Shown: in pieces, positions 47,806 to 59,293 of the stretch
Layout of the letters: every line of letters starts with the position of its first letter
Numbering within the stretch: the stretch's first letter is position 1
Origin: Cavia porcellus
Taxonomy: Eukaryota > Chordata > Mammalia > Rodentia > Caviidae
Assembly (NCBI RefSeq): GCF_034190915.1
Contig: NW_026947486.1
Span: 26,075,344-26,139,343 of the forward strand
Reading direction: 5' to 3'
Length of the DNA stretch: 64,000 bases
Made by a program: the position numbers and the translations under genes
Notes under the pieces: model-generated
Told to the model about the DNA's origin: nothing
Seen by the model: only the letters and a program-made list of their open reading frames with translations
Databases searched by the model: none

Positions 47806-48025
47806 CATTGCATATGCTACTTCCGCAGGTGTATCTGTTTCTAAATTGAAGCTGAACTCAATAGCTTCATTGTCTTTGTGCTTGCCTTTCAACTTTTTAG
47901 GATCTTCAACCCAGAGTCTCAAAGCCAGGGATGAATTTGAGAAATCATCTTCCTCTGCTAACTCCACCCTCAGTCCTGTATCCTCAGCAAAAAATGCGTG
48001 GTTTAGTAGGTCCCTGATAGACAAC
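47806..48025 (-). CDS. WNK3: WNK3 exon, kinase end and start of PF2-like domain
   Basis: This 220-bp exon has one base completing the preceding Arg codon and then 73 codons beginning [20 protein letters not shown]. It covers the end of the kinase fold (RDLLNHAFF), the acidic linker ELAEEDD and the first part of the PF2-like (CCT) domain: [20 protein letters not shown], then [18 protein letters not shown]. In WNK kinases PF2 domains bind RFxV-type motifs and help autoinhibition. The acceptor is tttattag and the donor ATG followed by gtaagt; the exon ends on a codon boundary. Two residues near the end (TPAEVAYAM) are Ala where I recall Glu in human WNK3. Confidence 0.96.
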
Positions 48026-48185
48026 CTAATAAACAAAATATAAACCTCATCAGTTTTTCCAAACATAAGAATCCTTCAATTAGTAATAATTGTATCAAAG
48101 AAATAACCTTATTTTAAATCTGCCTTGCTATAAAAACTAAATCTTATACCAAATTTACTAGGAGGGATACCAAGAAATCCCAAAG

Positions 48186-48260
48186 GGGGCCAGAGATACA
48201 GTTCAGTGGTTCAGTGCCTACCTGGCAAGCATTAGACAGAAAGTTGAATTCCCCATACAG
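48186..48260 (+). repeat. ID SINE
   Basis: gggccagagatacagttcag ... ctggcaagcattagacagaa ... gaattccccatacag, tail converted to a GA-rich microsatellite. Confidence 0.8.
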
Positions 48261-48269
48261 AAAGGAAAG

Positions 48270-48313
<44 letters not shown>

Positions 48314-48315
48314 AA
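48261..48315. repeat. (GAAA)n(GA)n microsatellite
   Basis: Short GAAA units followed by about 17 uninterrupted GA units. A small (CAGC)n run follows at 48344-48358. Confidence 0.93.
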
Positions 48316-48358
48316 GGAGGCAATGAGGGAGGGAAGAAAGAAAGCCAGCCAGCCAGCC

Positions 48359-49170
48359 CAATGAAGTAATTCATCCAGACAATAAAGTTTAACAAACAGA
48401 GAAGTATGATAAAAAGAACTAGAGAAATACTACCATATATATCAGGCACATTGACTAGTTTCACTAAGCCACTTAAGTTACTAATACTCTGGAGTCCCGG
48501 CAAAGAAAAGTAAAAATTGCCCTAGATATAAAACCTAAATTAGAAATTCAAATTTTTCTACAAATGTTTTAAATATAAGTAACTGACTTTATTAGCAATC
48601 ATCCAGTCAAAGTACTTCATTCATTAAGATGGCACAGGGGAAGCTAAGGTGGTTCAGCAAAGTCCAGCAATTTTCTTAAAAGTATTTAACATTGGTTTTA
48701 GGCTACAGTAAACACATAATAGATACAACCCTAGCTTCAAATCACATATTAACTATTTCTGAAGAAAAAATTACAAGATGTCATATGACTGTTTTATAAG
48801 CTAATGCAGTAAATTTATTTTTGTTTTATATGACATGTGATATTTATTTGTATTACAGACTGGGGGAGCTGAAATTGATATTTTCCATAATGTCTATGTA
48901 GAGAGCCCAGAGAGTAGTACAGGATGTAATAATTAAAACAGAAAAAGCATATGTATAGCATGATGTCCTATAAGTGGAGGATTTTTCAATCCTTGACATT
49001 TTTATTGATCAAAAGGTACATACTTAACAAAGAAAAAAAAGAAGCTTGCTCAAATTAATTATTTTAATGCTACAGTAAGATGTGCTTAGCCCTCTGGCTT
49101 TCAATGAAAATTCTGCCTAAGCATTTTGTAAGTAGTAGCAGAAGATGTCATTTATTGAAAAATTTTGCTA
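48359..49170. other. WNK3 intron, unique sequence
   Basis: Nothing recognised. Confidence 0.45.
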
Positions 49171-49171
49171 G

Positions 49172-49172
<1 letters not shown>

Positions 49173-49206
<34 letters not shown>
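49173..49206. repeat. (TA)n microsatellite
   Basis: About 17 TA units. Confidence 0.95.
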
Positions 49207-49212
<6 letters not shown>

Positions 49213-49323
49213 TTCATTATACTTTTAGTCATCAAAATATTACTTATTTTGAGGAACAAATGAGTAATTTGCTCAAGATAAAAGTGAGTCTACATTCAAA
49301 TTTTAGGTCTGGAATTTAGGACT

Positions 49324-49690
49324 ATGCTTTTTTATTTTACAGAGAATAAAACAAAACAGAACAGAACAAAGCAGATCAGGGCAAAAGAATGCAAGCAACA
49401 AAGGACTTCAAAACAAGACAACAGGAAATCAACAGTGGCTACCATAATGTCTCGTTTTCTTCAAAATAGTTGTCCATATCTTCACATACAATTAATTCAA
49501 ACAAAACAAAATAGTTTAAAAACGATTAAAACAAAAGAATGAAAGTATTATAGGCCTTCAAAACCAGATAATAGGAAAATCAACAGAGGACTATGTTTTT
49601 TCAGTACACTAATATGCCATGAATCCTTTTGAATATTTAATGTTATTTTGTAACAGATCATAATTATTATGCAATATAGCAAACAATCAG
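49324..49690 (-). mobile_element. 5'-truncated HAL1 3' UTR, antisense
   Basis: Starts with ttttttattttacagagaat (reverse tail). It contains ggcttcaaaacaagacaac-like text and the reversed module cgttttcttcaaaatagttg, matching 57620-57670 in HAL1 element 2. Confidence 0.7.
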
Positions 49691-49747
49691 AATCTAAACA
49701 GTTACTTCAACATAGTATTTTTACCCTCAATTTGAAAAGCATACCTG

Positions 49748-49830
49748 GGTTCTGAGAGTATAGCTCAATGGTAGAGTACATTCTTAGCATATGCAAGGCC
49801 CTGGGTTCAAATCCAAGTACAAAAAGAAAA
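49748..49830 (+). repeat. ID SINE
   Basis: ttctgagagtatagctcaat ... gcaaggccctgggttcaaat with A-rich tail. Confidence 0.85.
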
Positions 49831-49856
49831 AAAAATGTCTAAAATCTTATGACTTG

Positions 49857-50008
49857 AGTTGGGCATGTTGGCCTGTAATTCCAGCACTTGGAAAGCTGAG
49901 GCACAGGGCTCACTGTGACTTTGAGATCAGCCTGGGCTACAAAATAAGTTCAAGTCTAGCCTGAACTACACAGGAAAACCCTGTCTCAAAAAGACAAAAA
50001 AAATCTTA
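49857..50008 (+). repeat. B1 SINE
   Basis: gttgggcatgttggcctgta ... tgagatcagcctgggctaca, duplicated caagtctagcctgaactaca, ending tgtctcaaaaagacaaaa. Confidence 0.9.
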
Positions 50009-50052
50009 TAATTCAATGACAACAAAAAGAACCCACAGAACAATGGACAATG

Positions 50053-50138
50053 AGGGCTAGGGATATATATATCTCAATAGTAGAGTAATTGCCTAACACA
50101 TGTAAGGCCATGGATTTGACCTCTACTACAGAGAAAAA
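50053..50138 (+). repeat. ID SINE
   Basis: agggctagggatatatatat ... taaggccatggatttgacct, then an A-rich tail. Confidence 0.8.
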
Positions 50139-50304
50139 TATTTACAAAAATGGGCAAAGCACTTAAGTAGATTTCTCCAAAGATACATAAATGGAGAATA
50201 AGCACATAAAAGCATACTCTTATTAGGGAAATGCAAATTGCAATCACGGTGAAATATAGTTTCATGCCCATTAGGATCTATTATCAAAAATCAGAATATA
50301 ACAA

Positions 50305-50517
50305 GTGTTGAAGCTGAGAGCAATGTAGCACATCTGTAATTCCAGCTATTTCAGAGGCAGGAGTAGGAAAATACCAAATTCAAGGATATGCTAGGCAACT
50401 TAATGAGATCTTTACTAAAAAGAAAAAATTAAAAGTGATTGTAACTAAGTGGTAGAATACTTGCCTAGCATATGTGAGACTCTGGGTTCAATCTTCAATA
50501 TTGTAAAAAGAAAAAAA
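50305..50517 (+). repeat. B1-dID dimeric SINE with target duplication
   Basis: B1 part gagagcaatgtagcacatct ... aatgagatctttactaaaaa, then ID part taactaagtggtagaatact ... tctgggttcaatcttcaata. Flanks acaagtgttga and caagtattgata form an imperfect target duplication, showing the dimer moved as a unit. Confidence 0.8.
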
Positions 50518-50617
50518 AAACAAGTATTGATAAGAATGTTGAATCTTCACATATTGCTGGTGGGAATGTAAAATGTTGCATACATCTGGGGTAAAAGATT
50601 TGGTGGTTCTTCAAAAA

Positions 50618-52860
50618 GTTAAACATCAGAAAACGGAAAGATACCCCTTCTTCTTTGATAGGCAGAACCAATATTGTTCAAAATGGGCACACTTCCAAAT
50701 TTGATAAACAGATTTAATGCAATGCCAATCAAAATACCAACAACATTCTTTACAGAACTGAGAAAATAATCCTAAAATTCATATAAAACCAAAAGAGGCC
50801 CAGGACAGCAAAAGCAATCCTATATAACCAGGACAAAGAAGGAGACGTCACAATCCTGGACCTGAAGTTATATTATAAAACTACAGTGACAAAAACAGCA
50901 TGATACTGTCATAAAAAGACATGAGAATCAGTGGAACAGAACAGATGATACAAAAACAACCTCAAACACATTAAACTATTGATTTTTGCCAAAGGGGCCA
51001 AAAGCATATACTGGAGAAAAGATACCCTCTTTAATAAATGGTGTTGGGAAAATTGGCTATCCATTTGCACAAGACTGAATCTAGATCTATCTTTCTTACA
51101 ATGTACTAAAGTCAAAATGTATCAAAGAACTAAATGGTGAAACAGAAACATTAGGATTCCTAGAGGATAAAATAAGTAAAACTCTTGAGGTCACAGACAT
51201 AAGCAAGAACTTTCTAAATAGAACCTCAGTAGCACAGGAAACCAAAATAAAAGATGGATTCAAAAAACTGGGGAAGTTCAATGAACAGATACTTCACATA
51301 ATTACAAATGACCAATAAATACATGAAAAAATACTCAACATCACTACCTGTTGTAGTCAGGGTTTGCAAGGAGAAAAGACAACACAGGACACATAATTTA
51401 CAGAATTGTTTTATAACAGTCATTCAGAGTCAAACACAAAAGTTGTAGGAAACCCGCCCACACACTAAAGACCCCCAAAAATCCAGCAGAGGACCTAGAT
51501 CCCATAGCAATGTCATGCACGAGTCCAGCTGAAGACTTAGGAACCCATGACAATGTTTCATGCAAGTCAGTTTCATGGATCTGTGCTAGGAAGTCCCAAA
51601 GGTCAGTGGTGTAAGCTAGAAAGTCTGTGCCAGCAGGATGAAGGATCTGTGCCCCAAGGTTGAGAGTTCTACACTGGAGCCAAGAAGTGATGCTCAAAAT
51701 AAGGACCAGGGTTCCCCCTGAAAAGAACCACAGCCATGCTCATTGACAATGTGGTCCTGAGCTCTGCCAACAATGGGAACAGCCAAGTTCACATCAGGAA
51801 GCCAGCATGACAACTTCTCCACAAGACTGAACAGGATACATCTTTCCCAACAGAGCCAGGAAGCAATGCTCAAAGTAAGGATCAGAGCTCCCCCAAAGTG
51901 AACCGAAGCCATGCTCAGTGACAACAAGGTCCTCAGCTCCTTTGATGATGAGAACAGCCAAGTTTCTATCAGAAAACAAACATAATAAGCTCCTCCAAAA
52001 GAACCAACACTATGGAAATTCAACAACACCAATACTTCCTCTCCACTTCTTTTTTATCTTGGCAGCAATCCTCAGATGGGCCATCCAGACTCAGCACCAC
52101 TCTGATTCAGATCAGTTATCAATCTACCATACTACCCATTAGAGAAATGCAAATTAAAACAATGACTTTCCATCTTATTCCATATAGAATGGCCATCATC
52201 AAGAAATCAAATAATAACAAATGCTGTGAGGCTGCAGGGAAGACAGAACCCTCCACACTGTAGGTCAGAATATAAACTAGTAAAACCACTATAAAAATCA
52301 GTCAGAGATTGCTCAAAACACTAAAACTAGAAATTCTATTTGAGCCAGCTGTTCCCCCTCTAGGTTCTCCTAGTATCTTTGCAAAAGAGTTAAAGATGTC
52401 ACATTTGAGTGATAAATGCTTGTAGCAGCAAAGTTTATAATAGCTAAATATTTGATGCAGTCTATAAGTTGATCAAAAATGAATGACTACATAAAGAAAA
52501 TGTGATCTTTACATGCAATACAGTACTAGTCTACCATAAAGAAGAATAAACTTGAATCTCCTATAGGAAAATGGATGCTCCTTGATACTATAATGTTAAG
52601 TTAAACCAGATACATAAGCTTAAACATCACTTGATTTCTCTTATATGAGAAACCTAAACTATAAATAAAAAGTAAAATGAAAAGTAGATAATAGCAAATA
52701 GAGAGATGTATCTTTCTCAAATGGGAAAGGGATCAAGAGATGGATGGGGGAAGAAAAGGAGATAGAAAAGGAACGAGGATGTGTTATACATATGTACCAA
52801 CTTGACACAAGCAATGTAAACATTATGTACTGCAAACCTGTGTTACTAATAAAAGATAAA
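50618..52860 (+). mobile_element. 5'-truncated L1 (ORF2 end and 3' UTR) split by an LTR
   Basis: Starts in the ORF2 thumb region (gaaagataccccttcttctt; ggcagaaccaatattgttca). Passes through agcaaaagcaatcctatata to the C-terminus, and ends with a purine-rich 3' UTR and actaataaaagataaac. Interrupted at 51349-52130. Possible short target duplication taaacat. Confidence 0.8.
51349..52130 (+). mobile_element. ERVL-like (MLT2-type) solo LTR with internal duplication, in L1
   Basis: Opens tgttgtagtcagggtttgca. Target duplication actacc at 51343-51348 and 52131-52136. Homologous to 4831-5412 but longer because about 176 bp is tandemly repeated (units from 51677 and 51853). No internal ERV sequence. 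Confidence 0.7.
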
Positions 52861-53085
52861 CATAGTATTTTTATATGGTCCAGTAATTCCACCTTTAGGT
52901 ATACACCCAGACGATCTGACAGCAGAGACTCAAACAGATACTGATATCAAAACTTAGGCAACATTTATCACAGTAGCCAAAAGATGAAACTAACTTAAGT
53001 GTCCATCAATGATGAATGTATAAACAAAATGTGGTAGATACAAGCAGTGAGATATCATTTAGCCTTAACCAGGAAGGAAAGCTAG

Positions 53086-53236
53086 CTGGGTATGGAGGCA
53101 CATGTCTGTAATCCTATCACTCAGGAGACTAAGGCAGAAGGATCACCATGACTTGGAGGCAAGCCTGAGTTGCATAAGCAAGTTGAAGGCCAGCCTGCAC
53201 TACATAGCAAAATCCAGTCTAAAAAAAAAACAAAAA
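53086..53236 (+). repeat. B1 SINE
   Basis: agctgggtatggaggcacat ... aggcaagcctgagttgcata, duplicated gaaggccagcctgcactaca, ending agtctaaaaaaaaaac. Confidence 0.9.
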
Positions 53237-53239
53237 ACA

Positions 53240-53800
53240 CCAGTAGCAATGCTCTCAAGAGTGGCCCAGTGGCCCAGCAGTATCAGTGACACCTGGGGGA
53301 GCAGCTCAAGCAACAGCAGGACATTGTTTCCCAAGAAACCTCACAGAGCCACCAGGTAAAATCAATCTACCAATGATAAAGTCAATACATACAAGTTCAT
53401 GGTACATTTTGGATTGTGTGATATAACTGCACAGCTTCCTCCTATGGCTAAAGGTACCAAATTAATAGTTACCACAGTTCATCAGTTGATATGTTCTACT
53501 TGATACTCTAGTTATTGCTAACTGTACTACATTATCCAGGATGTCATACATATTATAATAAGTTTTTCTCCCTAGGATGACAACATGGTGATTGTCAGGG
53601 GCAATAATCATTACCACAGTCCAGTACCAAATAAATAGCAAGCTCTAATCCTTAAAAGATGGGAAAGATAGGTTCTTAGGATAGACACAAAGACCAAGAA
53701 CCCAAACCTAGAAAACATATCTGAGAATTAGACATTTCCTAGGGAAGCCTCAATGCTAGTGATAAAGCTCTCTACCATGAGAAATCTACAAGCACCAACA
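53240..53800. other. Unassigned stretch, possibly L1 5' UTR
   Basis: Precedes L1 ORF1 directly and may be the 5' UTR of that element, but I see no diagnostic phrase. Confidence 0.35.
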
Positions 53801-54282
53801 TAGAAAATAAATGAAAACAAAAAATGACAAGATGTAAAACCAAAATGCAACCCTATATATCCAGCCCACCTGGGAAAACTCCAGAGCACAAGGAGATAAA
53901 AGAAATCCCAGGCCACACACTGGAACTTTCTGAAGTGATAGCAAAAGAAATGAAAAAAAAAAATGGATGTGGTTATAGAAAAAATAATATCTCAGGTAAA
54001 AATAAGAACACTAGAAATGAAAGACATCCTCAAAGAATCTATAGTAGCCACAGATTTTATAAAAACAGAGTTTAGGAAAACAATAGAAGCCATGAATACC
54101 CAACCCAAGAAAGAAATAGAAGGCTTTAAACAGATCCAAACATATCTAAAAGATTAAAAATCCAATTTACAGTATACATAACAGACTGAACAAAGACAAA
54201 GATAGAAAATAACATCTAGAAGACAGGCTTATGGCTAGTGACCAGGAAAGAAAGATATTTTAAAAATACCAAAGGGAAGCCG

Positions 54283-54450
54283 GGTGTGGCCATGCATGCC
54301 TGTAATGCCATCATTTAGGAGGCTGAGGCAGGAGGATCCTTGTGAGTTTGAGACTCGCTTGGTTTACAAAGTGAGCTCAAGGCCAGCCTGACCTTCATAG
54401 CGAGATTCTGTCTCAAAGAGACAAACAATAAAATATAAATAAATAAACAG
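54283..54450 (+). repeat. B1 SINE in L1 ORF1
   Basis: agccgggtgtggccatgcat ... gtttgagactcgcttggttt, duplicated caaggccagcctgaccttca, ending tgtctcaaagagacaaac with AAAT tail. Confidence 0.92.
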
Positions 54451-55255
54451 CAAGGGGCCATGAAAAATCAAGCCAATTGTCATTTTGCTTCAAGATGAAG
54501 CAAAGAAGAATGGTGTAAGATTGACCAGTCAGTGAGAAAGTGAGAGCACAAACTATAAAAAAACCTCCATACATAATGACAGAAAACTTCCCAAATATGA
54601 ACAAAAAAATTGACATAAAATAAGCAAGGCATATATTACTCCAAATAACCATAACCAAAATAAATCTACACCAATGCATATAATAAGATTCCAGAAATTC
54701 AACACAAGATGAGAATATTAAAAGGGGTTAGAGAAAACAAACAAGTCACCTATAAAGAAAAACCCATTATAATCACAGTAGACTTCTAAACACAAACTGT
54801 AAAGTCAAAGAGAGCTAGCAATGAAATATTTTAAGTCCCAAAAGAAAATAAACTCCAACCCAGATTGATATAACCTGCACAATTACATTTCAAAACAATA
54901 GAGGAATAAAATACTACCATGACAAAGAATAACTGAAGAAATTCATGACAACCAAACCAGCTCTCCAAGCTGTTCTTAAAGACTTTCTAGAAAAACCTAA
55001 GGATGACCATAAATCAAAGAACACCAACATAAGGAAGCTACAAGGTAAGGCAAATAGAGGAAAAAGACAGGGTATTAACAACAGGAAAATAATATGAGAA
55101 GGATGAAAGAATACATATCACCTATAACCATCGCTGTGCATGGTCTCAAATCACAAATCAAAAAAACAAATTGGCAAAATGGATCAAGAAGAAAGATCCA
55201 GAAATATACTGCACACAAAAAACACATTTAACTCAAAAAGATATTCATAGTTTAG

Positions 55256-55335
55256 GCTGGGGATATAGGTCAGAGGTAAAGTATTTGCCTAGTATGCACA
55301 GGTCCTAAGTTTAATCTCCAGTATCACAAAAAAAT
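55256..55335 (+). repeat. ID SINE in L1 ORF2
   Basis: ggctggggatataggtcaga ... gtttaatctccagtatcaca, A-rich tail; flanking attcatag is repeated after the tail as part of the target duplication. Confidence 0.88.
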
Positions 55336-56377
55336 TCATAGACTGAAAGTCAAATGTTAAAAAATAATACTCCAGGTGAGAGGAACTGTGAAAAAGATAT
55401 GGGTAGCTGTTCTATTTTCAGACAATGTGAGCTCGAAGCCAAGACTGATCAAAAGAGAAAAAGAAGGTCACTACATACTTGAAAGGAAAAACTCCAAAAA
55501 GAAGTGATAACAATCATAAATATATATGCACCAAATACCAATGCACCCAACTACGTAAAACAAACACTAACAGATATGAAAAATCAACTATGCACTAACA
55601 CAATTATAATGAGGGACCTTAATATTTCACTGTTACAAATGGACAGATCAACTAAACAAAACATATAAAAAGAAGTATCAGAACTAAGCCAAACCTGTGA
55701 ATACAGAGACTTAGTAGTACTCGTCTACAGAGTGTTCTACTCAACATAAGAATACACATTGTCGGATATACACAGGATGCTCTCCAAAATAGATGCATTT
55801 TCTACATCTATTGGGATGATCATGTGACTTAGAAAACAGAATGTTTAAGAAATTAAGCATAGAAATTATCCCTTGAATTTATCTGATCATAATGCAATAA
55901 AATTGGAAATTAATGGCAAAAAACCCACAAAAACTATATAAACTCTCCTGATAAATCAATGACAATTAAATGATAATGCAAATATAACATACGGGAACTT
56001 ATAGGACAAATTTAAAGCAGTCCTAAGAGGGAAATTTATATTGGTGAATTCTCAAATCAGAAAAGCAGAATGAGGTCAAATAAACAATCTATTTTTGACT
56101 CTGAAAAGTCTAGAAAAATCAAGCCCAAAGCTTCAACAAGCATGGAAATAAAGATCAGATAGAAACTAATGAAATTAAAACTAAGAACACTATACAAAAA
56201 ATAAATGAATTGTAGGGTTCTTTCTTTTAAAGACTAAACAAACCTGATAAACCCTTTGCCAAACTTATCAAAAAAAAAGAGGAAAGAAAAGACTCAAATT
56301 CATGCAATTAGGAATGAAAAGGGTGAAATAACAATGGATCCTTCACAAACCCAGAAGAACCTCAATATTCACCTTGA

Positions 56378-56472
56378 TTCTTTTTTTTTTTTTTTTTTTG
56401 GTACCAATAATTGAACTCAGGACCTCATACTTGCCAGGCAGGCATTGTGCTGCTGAGCTATATCACCAGTAC
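56378..56472 (-). repeat. ID SINE, antisense, in L1 ORF2
   Basis: A long T run (56382-56399), then ggtaccaataattgaactca ... gctgagctatatcaccagta. Imperfect target duplication around tcaatattcacctt and tcaataatcacttt. Confidence 0.9.
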
Positions 56473-57893
56473 TTCAATAATCACTTTGAGAAACTATATA
56501 AGTTGAAAAAGCCTGAAGAAATAGACAGATTCCTAAATACATATGAATTGGCAAACGTGAAACAAGAAGATACAAAAATTATAAATACTTCAGTAACAGT
56601 CAATGAAAAAAAAAAGTAATGAAAAAATTACCAACAAAGAAAAGATTCTGATGGATTCACAACTGAATTCTCCAAGAAATTTTAGAGATCTCATGCCACT
56701 ACTGATGAACATCTTAAATTAATTAAAAGGGAATAAATACTACCAAACTCATTCCTGGAAGCAAGTATTACCTTGATATCAAAACCAGAGAAGTAACCAA
56801 CCAAAAAAGGAAAACTGCAGGACAATATTCCAAAATCTTCAATAAGATACTGGCAAACAGAATACAGCAAATCATCAAAGAGATTATTCACCATAATCAA
56901 GTAGGATTCATAGCAGGGATAGTTCAACGTATGCAAATCAATAAATGTAATATAATATATCAACAGAGCCAAATACAAATATCACATGATCACCCTAATA
57001 GATGTAGAAAAAGATTTGACAAAGTCCAAAACCATTCATGATAAAACATAAAACAAATAGATGGTCTTTATTTCAATCTGATAAAAGCTAACTATGACAA
57101 ACCAATAGCTACCATTATACTAAATGGATAAAAACTGAAAACTTTGACTCTAAAATCAGGAACAAAATAAAGATTTGCACTTCACCATTTATATCTGATA
57201 TAGTTCTGGAAACATTAGCCATAGCAATTAGATAGGAAAAAGAAATAAAATGAGTAAGATAGGAAAGAAAGAAGTGAAATTATTATTTTTTTATTTAAAG
57301 AAAAAAAACAGATAAAAAAGGTAGAAACAATACAGAATCTCAGAAAAATAAACAGTAAGAAATTACCAGGCGATAAGTTACATACCGTCATCCTAGATAT
57401 AGTTGTTCGAGTCACAAAATTAAAGCATACAAAGTGATAGTCAAACAATGACACTGCAAACAGTTCTGTTCAATGATCCAACAAGAACTTATTAATATGG
57501 TTATCAGTCCTACACACTTGTTTTTTATCTTAAAGAGGGCAGGATTAAACAAAAAAAAAAAACAGTTTATAAGGAAACAATTTAAAGAAACAGATTTCAA
57601 AGCAAATCCACTGGAGATCTTCACTGTCTATCTTACTTTCTCTAGTTTTCTTCCAAATAGTTGTCCCCATCTCCACACACATTGAATATATACTAGACAT
57701 TATAGAACTAATCAGACCATTACAGGATAATGAAGGCTTTGTAGTTCTTCAAGACCTGATTTTGGGGAAATCAATAATGTTTACCATAATGTTTCTCCAT
57801 CTGTTCATAATAGCTGTCTTTATCTTTATGTATGCATCTCTGCCTCATTTCTGCTATTTTATTCTTCTGTCATTATTTGTCCACTTTACTCCT

Positions 57894-58139
57894 TCATTCC
57901 ACTGTCTGCCCCATTGACTGAGGCCTCTCTGTCACTGTTGCTGGAATCCTGGTATTTTTTCCTCTCTCTCTCTCTGGAATGTCCTTCAGTATTTTTTGTA
58001 GGGTTGGGTTGGTGGCCATGAATTCCCACAGTTCCTCCTTGTCTTGGAAATATCTTATTTCTCCATTAATTTTGAGAGAAAGTTTTTTGGGGTACATCAG
58101 TCTTGGTTGGAGGTTATTTTCTTTCAGGGCTTGGACCAT
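57894..58139 (-). pseudogene. HAL1 element 2 ORF1, C-terminal domain piece
   Basis: 81 codons with NLQPRLMYPKKLSLKINGEI, RYFQDKEELWEFMATNPTLQ and KILKDIPERE, the L1 ORF1 C-terminal domain, then a lineage-specific tail. Separated from the upstream piece by a frameshift. Confidence 0.85.
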
Positions 58140-58243
58140 TTCTCCCCAGGCTCTTCTCGACTTGAGAGTTTGTGTTGATAAGTCTGTTGTTATTTTGATA
58201 ATTTTTCCATTGTAGGTAATCTGCTTCTTTTCTCTGACTGATT

Positions 58244-58663
58244 TTAATATTGTGTTTCTTGTGGTGGATTTCCGGAATCTTGATTATTACGTGTTGATCT
58301 GTTTTGGTTGTAGGTGGCTGGAGTTCTGTATACCTCTTTTATCTGGATATCATTTCTTTTTCCTGTACTTGGGACGTTTTCCTTAATTATATCTGTGAAT
58401 ATTCTTTGTAGTTCATTTGTAGTTACTCCTGCTTCTTTGCTCACATTTTTTATTCTTAAGTTATGAAATCTCTTGACATCTTCTAGCCTTTGTATTGTTT
58501 CTTCCTGGTTCCTTGTTATTTTTAAGAGATCTTTTCTTTCACAATCATACACCATAAATCTCTCTTCAAGTTTCAAAAGGCTAACCTTAGTTTCTGTCAA
58601 GGCATTTTGCCAGTTTTCAATGGTGTTTTTAGTTTCCTGGTAATCTCTTTGGATCTGTTTCAT
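58244..58663 (-). pseudogene. HAL1 element 2 ORF1, coiled coil and RRM piece
   Basis: 139 open codons: MKQIQRDYQETKNTIENWQN (coiled coil), ERKDLLKITRNQEETIQRLE, then an RRM-like part (NLRIKNVSKEAGVTTNELQR; FTDIIKENVPS). An in-frame stop lies just upstream (near 58665-58670), so the original N-terminus is cut off. Confidence 0.85.
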
Positions 58664-59293
58664 GTATTCTAGATTTTACTTATATTCTTCATGAAAGGTT
58701 TCTCTTCCCTTTCTGAGTTCCTCTGTTCTTCCATCTGTGTTCTTGGGAGGGGCTTATCATTTCTTTAATTAATCTCTTTATATCTTGCCTCACTTGGATT
58801 AGAAGTACAGTTTTAAATTCGTCTATGAAATCATGAAGGTATTTCTTTATGTCCGCTGGAGCTATATCTAATACTGCATTATTATTGCACTGTTTATCTT
58901 CTGTATTTATCTCTCCTGGGCTGATTTTTCCAGGGTCAGCAGCTGGAGGTTTTTTTTATTTCTATCTCTGGTCATGTTTCTGGTTTCTTTCAGACAGGTA
59001 TGTCCGGGGAGTCTCTGGCCCTCTCCGTATTGCTTAGGGTCTTTCCGAAGCATGCTGACTGAGGTTTTGCTGTCCTCCCCAAATTGCTGTTACCTGAGAT
59101 CTCTTAAACTCCCTCCCAGGGGCTTGGGATGGTACGGGGACACTCACCCCAGGCAGCCAAGTCCAGAGTTCAAGGCACAGGCAGACAGGCCCAATTCCCC
59201 AAAGCTGGTTGATCACAGCAGGATCTGTATTTTTGATTATTGTCTGTAAAGGTGTTTTCAGAAGCAGCTTCTCTGGGCTCCATTCATGGCAGT

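Larger units (their letters stand above)
50139..53080 (+). mobile_element. Older L1 3' end, split by a B1-dID and by a younger L1
   Basis: Pieces 50139-50304, 50518-50617 and 52861-53080 join into one L1 ORF2 C-terminal stretch: gggaaatgcaaattgcaatc, tgctggtgggaatgtaaaat, ttcttcaaaaagttaaacat, then gtccagtaattccaccttta and tgtccatcaatgatgaatg. Confidence 0.75.

Noticed and set aside
48144..48503. 119-codon minus-strand frame with Ser-Leu repeats
   Set aside because: The repeats come from the (GA)n microsatellite; the rest is ID SINE and intron.
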